Assembly: GCF_030852425.1 (NCBI RefSeq)
Contig: NZ_NSDM01000025.1
Location: 1 to 64,000, forward strand
From: Saccharothrix longispora
Lineage (GTDB): Bacteria; Actinomycetota; Actinomycetes; Mycobacteriales; Pseudonocardiaceae
Reading direction: 5' to 3'
DNA: 64,000 nucleotides
How positions within the stretch are numbered: the stretch's first letter is position 1; each line of letters opens with the position of its first letter. The position numbers and the translations under genes were made by a program. Under the pieces are notes generated by a model. It was not told where the DNA came from. It worked only from the letters and a program-made list of their open reading frames with translations, and ran no database searches. Below are positions 58,979 through 64,000 of the stretch, piece after piece.

Positions 58979-60555
58979 CCACCAGGTTGGAACCCGCCCG
59001 TGAGGCGGGCGAGCTGTACGACACGCTGACCGCGCTGGACCGGCCGGTGTTCGTCCTGCGCGACGAACGCGGCCTCGGCGCGACCAACGACGAGGACGTC
59101 CTCGCCGGCGCGCGACTCCTCGCCGCCGCACCGCCGCTGTCGCCCGACAGGCTCGGCTCCCCGGGTTTCCTCGCCGACCACGGCGTCGCCCACCCGTACA
59201 TGGCCGGTGCGATGGCCAACGGCATCGCCTCGGCCGACCTGGTCGTCGCGCTGGCCACAGCGGGCTTCCTCGCGTCGTTCGGCGCGGCCGGGCTGGTCCC
59301 GGCCCGGGTCGACGCGGCGCTGGCCGACATCACCCGGCGCGCGCCCGGCCTGCCGTTCGCGTGCAACCTCATCCACAGCCCGAGCGAACCCGCGATGGAG
59401 AGGGCGACCGTGGACCTCTGCCTGCGGCACGGCGTCCGCTGCGTCGAGGCGTCGGCGTTCCTCGACCTCACCCCCGAGGTGGTGCGCTACCGGCTCGCCG
59501 GCCTCGCCCCCGACGGCCGGGGCGGCGTGCGGATCGGCAACCGGCTCGTCGCCAAGGTCTCCCGGCCGGAGGTGGCCGAGCGGTTCCTGCGCCCGCCGCC
59601 CGAGGCGCTGGTGCGCGGCCTGGTGGAGAGGGGCGCGATCAGCGCCGAGCAGGCCGAGCTGGCGAAGCGGGTGCCGCTGGCCGACGACCTCACCGCCGAG
59701 GCCGACTCCGGCGGTCACACCGACCGCCGTCCGCTGCCGGTGCTGCTGCCCGAGCTGATCGCGCTGCGCGACCGGGTCCAGCGGGGCGCCGGTCTGGTCT
59801 CCCGGACCAGGGTGGGCGCGGCCGGCGGCATCGGCACGCCCGCCGCCGCGGCCGCCGCGTTCACCACGGGCGCCGACTACGTGGTCACGGGCTCGGTGAA
59901 CCAGGCGTCCGCGGAGGCCGGGCAGTCGCCGGCGACCAAGCGCCTGCTGGCCACCGCCGGCGCGGCCGACTGCGCGATGGCGCCGTCCGCCGACATGTTC
60001 GAGATGGGCGTCGAGGTGCAGGTCCTGCAGCGCGGCACCATGTTCGCGTCCCGCGCCCGGCGGCTCTACGAGACCTACCGCGAGCACGCGGGCATCGAGG
60101 ACATCCCGGTCGACGACCGGGCCGCGCTGGAGGAGCGGATCTTCCGCCGGCCCCTGGCCGACGTCTGGGAGGACACCGTGCGCTTCTTCCGGGAGCGCGA
60201 CCCGGCTCAGATCGCCCGTGCGGAGAACGACCCGAAGCGCCGGATGGCGCTGGTGTTCCGCTGGTACCTCGGCCTCTCGTCGGGGTGGAGCACGGCGGGC
60301 GCCCCCGACCGCGTCACCGACTACCAGGTGTGGTGCGGGCCCGCGATGGGCGCGTTCAACGACTGGGTGGCCGGCACGTACCTGGCCGCGCTGGAGAACC
60401 GCTCGGTCGTCGACATCGCGGTCAACCTGGTGCGCGGCGCGGCCTTCGCCGCCAGGGTGGGCCAGCTGCGGCTGTCCGGCGTGCGCCTGCCGGCCGCGTG
60501 CGCCACCTACCGGCCCACGCCGGCGCGGCGAGCGAGCGGGACCGGCTGGTGGTGA
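58975..60555 (+). CDS. pfaD: PfaD-type trans-acting enoyl reductase (FMN TIM-barrel)
   Basis: The product of about 526 residues carries the hallmark stretches of PfaD, the discrete enoyl reductase of PUFA synthases: GAMANGIASADLVVAL, CNLIHSPSEPAMERA, GVRCVEASAFLDLT, SGGHTDRRPLPVLLPEL, GAAGGIGTPAAAAAAF, DYVVTGSVNQASAEAG and a C-terminal PSADMFEMGVEVQVLQRGTM. It belongs to the 2-nitropropane-dioxygenase-like flavoprotein fold and should reduce enoyl-ACP on the upstream synthase, which has no ER of its own. GTG 58975 overlaps the stop of the small gene; GTG 58972 is the alternative. The stop overlaps the exporter start. The modular PKS has no fully reduced position in this window, so this enzyme most probably serves the PUFA-type synthase. 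Confidence 0.93.
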   Translation: MTTRLEPAREAGELYDTLTALDRPVFVLRDERGLGATNDEDVLAGARLLAAAPPLSPDRLGSPGFLADHGVAHPYMAGAMANGIASADLVVALATAGFLASFGAAGLVPARVDAALADITRRAPGLPFACNLIHSPSEPAMERATVDLCLRHGVRCVEASAFLDLTPEVVRYRLAGLAPDGRGGVRIGNRLVAKVSRPEVAERFLRPPPEALVRGLVERGAISAEQAELAKRVPLADDLTAEADSGGHTDRRPLPVLLPELIALRDRVQRGAGLVSRTRVGAAGGIGTPAAAAAAFTTGADYVVTGSVNQASAEAGQSPATKRLLATAGAADCAMAPSADMFEMGVEVQVLQRGTMFASRARRLYETYREHAGIEDIPVDDRAALEERIFRRPLADVWEDTVRFFRERDPAQIARAENDPKRRMALVFRWYLGLSSGWSTAGAPDRVTDYQVWCGPAMGAFNDWVAGTYLAALENRSVVDIAVNLVRGAAFAARVGQLRLSGVRLPAACATYRPTPARRASGTGWW

Positions 60556-62009
60556 CCGGGGACGCGCGGGCCACGGCCGCGCCGGTCGTGCCGGACCCCA
60601 GGCGGTGGCACGCCCTGTGGGTGCTGATGCTGGCGCTGTTCATGGACCTGCTCGACGGCAACGTGGTGAACGTCGCGATCCCCAGCCTCCGCGAGGAGCT
60701 GGGCATGACCGCGGCGCAGCTCCAGTGGGTGCCGGCGGCGTACATGCTGTCCTTCGGCGTGCTGCTGGTCCCCGGCGGGAGGCTGGGCGACATCGTCGGC
60801 CGCAAGCGGATGTTCCTCGTCGGCGCGCTCGGGTTCGTGCTCGGGTCCGCCGTGTGCGCCCTCGCGTGGGACGCGGAGGCGATGGTGGCCGCCAGGGCGG
60901 TGCAGGGCGCGTTCGCCGCGGTGATGGTGCCGCAGGTGCTGGCGATCATCCGCGTCGCGTTCGCCGAGGAGTTCGCCAAGGTCGTCGGCATCTCGGCGGT
61001 CATCGCCGGGGTCGCCGTGGTCAGCGGCCCGCTCGTCGGCGGCCTGCTGGTCGAGGCCGACCTGTTCGGGCTGGGGTGGCGCGGCGTGTTCGCCGTCAAC
61101 GTGCCGGTCGGCGCGCTCACGGTTGTGCTCGCCGGGCGGTGGGTGCGCGAGTCCCGCGCGCCGGGCGTGCGGCGGCTGGACCTGGCCGGCGTGGGCCTGG
61201 CCGTCCTGGCCCTGCTCCTGCTGCTGGTCCCGCTGGTGCAGGGTCGTGAACTGGGCTGGCCGCTGTGGAGCGTGGCGTCCGTCGTGCTGTTCGTCCCGGC
61301 GCTCGTGCTGTTCGTGCGCCACCAGCGCTCGCGCGGGCGCCGCGGCCTGCCGCAGCTCGTCGTGCTCGACCTGTTCGCCTCCCGCGCGTTCTCCGCCGGG
61401 CTCGCGGTGCAGTTGCTGTTCCAGGGCCTGCCCGCGGCGTTCTTCCTCGTCTGGACGCTGTACGTGCAGGTCGGCATGGGGTGGACGGCACTGGACACCG
61501 GGTTGGCCTCCATCCCGTTCTCCGTGGCGGTGGCCGTCTCCGGCGGGGTGTCGGTCCAGTTCGTCTACCCCCGTCTCGGGCGGATGACGTTGCTGCTGGG
61601 CGTGCTGCTGACCATCGCGGGTCTGGTCGTGTTCGGCGTCGTCGCCCGCGAGGGCGGCACGCGGGTCGACGCCCTCGCGATGGCGCTGCCCCTGGCACTG
61701 ATCGGCCTGGGCGTCGGCCAGGTGCTGTCGCCGCTGACCGGCCTGATCCTGTCCTTCGTCCCGGTGCGGCACGCCGGCAGCGCCTCCGGCCTGGTCGGCG
61801 CCACCGGCCAGGTGGGGGCCGCTCTGGGCGTCGTGCTCGTGGGGCTGGTGTTCTTCGGCTCCACCACCGGCTACGCCGCGGCCTTCGAGCGCGCCCTGTG
61901 GCTGCTCGTCGGCCTGATGGCCGCCGTCGCCCTCCTGCTGTGCGCGCTGCCCGGCCCGATCCGCTCGGGGGCGCCGCCGTCGGCCGACCCCGTCACGACC
62001 ACGCGGTGA
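60552..62009 (+). CDS. MFS drug exporter, DHA2 (14-TM) family
   Basis: The 485-residue, very hydrophobic protein begins at GTG 60552, overlapping the PfaD stop by four bases. Motif A between TM2 and TM3 is GGRLGDIVGRKR. The first helix ends LLDGNVVNVAIPSL, the usual D1 motif of the 14-helix EmrB/QacA group. I count about 14 hydrophobic segments, and the length suits the family. It lies in the plasma membrane and probably exports the locus product using the proton gradient, giving self-resistance. Coupling to PfaD means export is made together with the lipid-synthase part. The substrate cannot be read from the sequence. Confidence 0.92.
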   Translation: MTGDARATAAPVVPDPRRWHALWVLMLALFMDLLDGNVVNVAIPSLREELGMTAAQLQWVPAAYMLSFGVLLVPGGRLGDIVGRKRMFLVGALGFVLGSAVCALAWDAEAMVAARAVQGAFAAVMVPQVLAIIRVAFAEEFAKVVGISAVIAGVAVVSGPLVGGLLVEADLFGLGWRGVFAVNVPVGALTVVLAGRWVRESRAPGVRRLDLAGVGLAVLALLLLLVPLVQGRELGWPLWSVASVVLFVPALVLFVRHQRSRGRRGLPQLVVLDLFASRAFSAGLAVQLLFQGLPAAFFLVWTLYVQVGMGWTALDTGLASIPFSVAVAVSGGVSVQFVYPRLGRMTLLLGVLLTIAGLVVFGVVAREGGTRVDALAMALPLALIGLGVGQVLSPLTGLILSFVPVRHAGSASGLVGATGQVGAALGVVLVGLVFFGSTTGYAAAFERALWLLVGLMAAVALLLCALPGPIRSGAPPSADPVTTTR

Positions 62010-62051
62010 CCACCCCTCCAGGACGCACCGGACCACGAGGTGACACCTCCC

Positions 62052-62413
62052 ATGCACTCGTCGACCACCGCGATCGGTTCGCACGGCGACGTCGCGCCGT
62101 TCACCGGCAACCGGGCCGCGTCGTTCGACGTCTCCCCGGCCATCCCGTGCCGCCCGGTCCCGCGAGTGGCGCGAGGGCATGCAGGTGACCGGCTACCGGT
62201 GGCCCGAGCGCCCGGCCGGTGGGAGTCGGACACCGGACTGCGGGACGTCCTCGCCACCGGACCGCCCCGGTGTTCGTCGGCTTCGGCGGCAGCGTGCTCG
62301 ACAACCCGGCCGACCGCGACAACGCGCGGCACCCCGGTTCCCCGATCGACCGCGATGACGGTGCCGGGCGCGCCGTCGACCGCGTCCTCGCCGAGCGCCG
62401 CAACCTCCGCTGA
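62052..62413 (+). pseudogene. Decayed glycosyltransferase (GT1/GT28, UGT-like) relic
   Basis: Fragments of a macrolide/sterol-type glycosyltransferase survive in order but in three frames. TAIGSHGDVAPFTG (62067-62108), the N-terminal signature, is followed directly by EWREGMQVTGYRWPERPAG (62164-62220), WESDTGLRDVLATGPP (62220-62267), PVFVGFGGSVLDNPADRD (62267-62320) and a C-terminal-like DDGAGRAVDRVLAERRNLR ending at a stop. Two breaks look like one-base losses in G or C runs near 62219 and 62266. Most of the N-terminal domain and the donor-binding half of the C-terminal domain are missing: about 120 codons remain of the roughly 400 usual. It cannot be functional. It suggests that an ancestor of the locus glycosylated its product. 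It fills most of the 474-bp gap between the exporter and the third P450. Confidence 0.72.
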
Positions 62414-62483
62414 CACTCGGCATCGGCCGCGCCGCGGCGACGGTGCCGCACTCTCCCACACCCGTGATCCCGAAAGGCGCACC

Positions 62484-63698
62484 ATGACCGAGACCACCAG
62501 CCGGTCCGCCGAGCCGGCCGTGCCCGCGTTCCCCTCGGACCGGTCCTGCCCGTACCACCCCGCGCCCGGTTACGCGCCGATGGGGGAGACCCGCCCGCTC
62601 ACCAGGGTCCGGCTGTTCGACGGACGCGAGGCGTGGCTGGTGACGGGCCACGCCGAGGGCCGCGCCCTGCTCGCCGACCAGCGGCTGTCCTCGGAGTGGG
62701 GCAACCCCGTCTTCCCCGTCGTGGTGGCCCGCACCGAGGGACGCGAGGGCCTGTCCCTCCCGTTGATCGGGGTGGACGACCCGGAGCACGCCCGCCAGCG
62801 CCGCATGCTGATCCCCAGCTTCGGCGTCAAGCGGATGGCGGCGATGCGCCCCGTCCTCCAGCAGGAGGTCGACCGGCTGATCGACGGCATCCTCGCCGAC
62901 GGGCCGACGATCGACCTGGTCTCCCGGTTCGCCCTGCCCGTGCCCTCGATCGCGATCTGCATGCTGCTGGGCGTGCCCTACGACGACCACGACCTGTTCG
63001 AGGAGCGCTCACGCGACTTCGTGGGCGCGGCGACGTCGGCCGAGGCGGACGCGGCGTTCGGCGCACTGTACGGCTACCTGTTCGACCTCGTTCGCGGCAA
63101 GCAGGAACAGCCGGGAGAAGGGTTGCTCGACGAGCTGATCACCGTCCAGCTCGCCGAGGGCAAGCTGGACCACGACGAGCTGGTCAAGATGGCGATGGTG
63201 CTGCTGATCGCCGGCCACGAGACCACCGGCAACGCGATCTCCCTGGGGGTTCTCGCGCTCCTGGAGCACCCCGAGCAGCTCGCCGCGCTGCACGCCGACG
63301 ACGGCCTGCTGCCCAACGCGATCGAGGAGCTGCTGCGCTTCCTGTCCGTCTCGGACTTCATCGTCCGGCTCGCCGTCGACGACATCCAGGTCGGGGACCA
63401 GACCATCAAGGCCGGTGACGGCGTGGTCCTGTCGATCATGCTGATGAACCGCGACGGCGCCGCCTACGAGGACCCCGACACGCTCGACCTGCGCCGCGCC
63501 GCCGGTCGGCACGTCGGCTTCGGCCACGGCATCCACCAGTGCCTGGGGCAGAACCTGGCCCGCGCGGAACTGGAGATCGCCCTCGGCTCGCTGTTCACCC
63601 GCATCCCGACGCTGAAGCTGGCCGTGCCGGTGGACGAGATCCCGATCAGCGCGGGCCACGACGGCCAGGGGCCCCGCGTGCTGCCGGTGACGTGGTGA
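62484..63698 (+). CDS. Cytochrome P450 (CYP105-like), third P450 of the locus
   Basis: The 404-residue P450 has a standard I-helix AGHETT, ExxR within EELLRFL, and heme loop FGHGIHQCLG near 347. The N-terminus has FPSDRSCPYHP, typical of CYP105-like enzymes. I take ATG 62484 (GAAAGG 6 nt upstream), although the frame is open to 62040, because the extension is the glycosyltransferase relic. The stop overlaps the start of a second ferredoxin (GTGA). Filipin itself needs only two P450s; the 14-hydroxylated relative pentamycin/fungichromin needs an extra C14 hydroxylase (PtnJ, from memory). This gene could have that role, or act on the product of the PUFA-type synthase next to it. Confidence 0.9.
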   Translation: MTETTSRSAEPAVPAFPSDRSCPYHPAPGYAPMGETRPLTRVRLFDGREAWLVTGHAEGRALLADQRLSSEWGNPVFPVVVARTEGREGLSLPLIGVDDPEHARQRRMLIPSFGVKRMAAMRPVLQQEVDRLIDGILADGPTIDLVSRFALPVPSIAICMLLGVPYDDHDLFEERSRDFVGAATSAEADAAFGALYGYLFDLVRGKQEQPGEGLLDELITVQLAEGKLDHDELVKMAMVLLIAGHETTGNAISLGVLALLEHPEQLAALHADDGLLPNAIEELLRFLSVSDFIVRLAVDDIQVGDQTIKAGDGVVLSIMLMNRDGAAYEDPDTLDLRRAAGRHVGFGHGIHQCLGQNLARAELEIALGSLFTRIPTLKLAVPVDEIPISAGHDGQGPRVLPVTW

Positions 63699-63898
63699 CG
63701 GCGGTGCGCATCACCCTCCACCGGGACCGCTGCATCGGCGCCGGGCAGTGCGTGATGACCGCGCCCACCGTGTTCACCCAGGACGACGAGGCGCTCGTCG
63801 CGTTCGTCGAGGGCGGCGAGCACGGCGCGGACGACCCGCGCGTGCACGAGGTGCCGCAGGCGTGCCCGGTGCAGGCGGTCGTGGTGCACGACGACTGA
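63695..63898 (+). CDS. Ferredoxin, 3Fe-4S type, partner of the third P450
   Basis: The 67-residue protein starts at GTG 63695, overlapping the P450 stop. The Cys pattern is RCIGAGQC near residues 13-20 and ACPV near 57-60, the three-Cys set of a 3Fe-4S ferredoxin. It differs clearly from the ferredoxin at 51639 (CIGAGQC against CCGAGTC) and is not a recent duplicate. Having its own coupled ferredoxin suggests that the third P450 arrived as a P450-ferredoxin cassette. It presumably passes electrons from a host ferredoxin reductase. Confidence 0.92.
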   Translation: MTAVRITLHRDRCIGAGQCVMTAPTVFTQDDEALVAFVEGGEHGADDPRVHEVPQACPVQAVVVHDD

Positions 63899-63911
63899 GG
63901 GCGGTGGGATC

Positions 63912-63945
63912 GACCCCGTGGGCGTGACACCGCGGCCACGGGGTC
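63912..63945 (+). terminator. GC-rich hairpin after the second ferredoxin
   Basis: A perfect 10-bp inverted repeat (GACCCCGTGG and CCACGGGGTC) encloses a 14-nt loop, 13 bp after the ferredoxin stop. No T-run follows, as is common in high-GC actinobacteria. It could be a terminator or attenuator before the gene starting at 63997. A protein-binding dyad is also possible. Confidence 0.45.
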
Positions 63946-63996
63946 TCGCGCTGCCCGGAGCCGGTTCCGAGCACGGTCGAGGAGAAGGAGACACCC

Positions 63997-64000
63997 ATGT
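63997..64000 (+). CDS. Start of a further gene, cut by the window edge
   Basis: An ATG at 63997 is preceded at 6-nt spacing by GGAGAAGGAG, the strongest Shine-Dalgarno match in this part of the window. Only the start codon is visible, so nothing can be said about the product. Confidence 0.5.

Noticed and set aside
62040..62483. N-terminal extension of the third P450 in the same open frame
   Set aside because: The extension contains glycosyltransferase remnants and low-complexity sequence. The P450 N-terminus and a ribosome binding site fit ATG 62484.
63539..63694. Longer start for the second ferredoxin
   Set aside because: This part overlaps the P450 heme-domain coding sequence in another frame. 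GTG 63695 gives a normal ferredoxin length and a GTGA overlap.

Overview
The window is high-GC DNA with strong G/C third-position codon bias, of the kind found in filamentous Actinobacteria. Pseudonocardiales or Streptomycetales would fit, but no marker gene settles it. Every gene I can support is on the + strand and gaps are short, so it reads as one long secondary-metabolite locus. No rRNA, tRNA, CRISPR array or insertion sequence was seen.

Region 1 (1-47715) is a modular type I polyketide synthase (PKS) on four genes, the first cut by the window edge. It holds ten extension modules, called X, A, B, C, D, E, F, G, H and I here. X, A and B are KS-AT-DH-KR-ACP. C has the same layout but a visibly degenerate DH. 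D to H are KS-AT-KR-ACP with A-type KRs. I is KS-AT-KR-ACP-TE. AT motifs predict malonyl everywhere except B (YASH, methylmalonyl) and I (AAGH, a larger alkylmalonyl).

Reading back from the TE, the chain has an alkyl branch at C2, hydroxyls at C3, C5, C7, C9, C11, C13 and C15, a methyl at C16 and double bonds at C16, C18 and C20. This matches the C1-C21 part of the pentaene macrolide filipin. The loading module and three more modules should lie upstream.

Region 2 (47805-52468) holds a crotonyl-CoA carboxylase/reductase, two cytochromes P450, a 3Fe-4S ferredoxin and a GDSL/SGNH esterase. The reductase would make the alkylmalonyl-CoA for module I. The P450s fit filipin-type tailoring.

Region 3 (52633-63898) is the least expected part. 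It has a PUFA/secondary-lipid type iterative PKS (KS-AT-ACP-KR-DH), an 86-residue helical protein of unknown function, a PfaD-type trans enoyl reductase, a 14-TM drug exporter, a decayed glycosyltransferase, and a third P450 with its own ferredoxin. My main hypothesis is that the PUFA-type synthase and PfaD build the medium-chain enoyl thioester that the carboxylase/reductase turns into the C2 side-chain extender. That would be a dedicated extender-unit factory inside a polyene macrolide locus. It is inference from gene content. Another gene starts at the last four bases.
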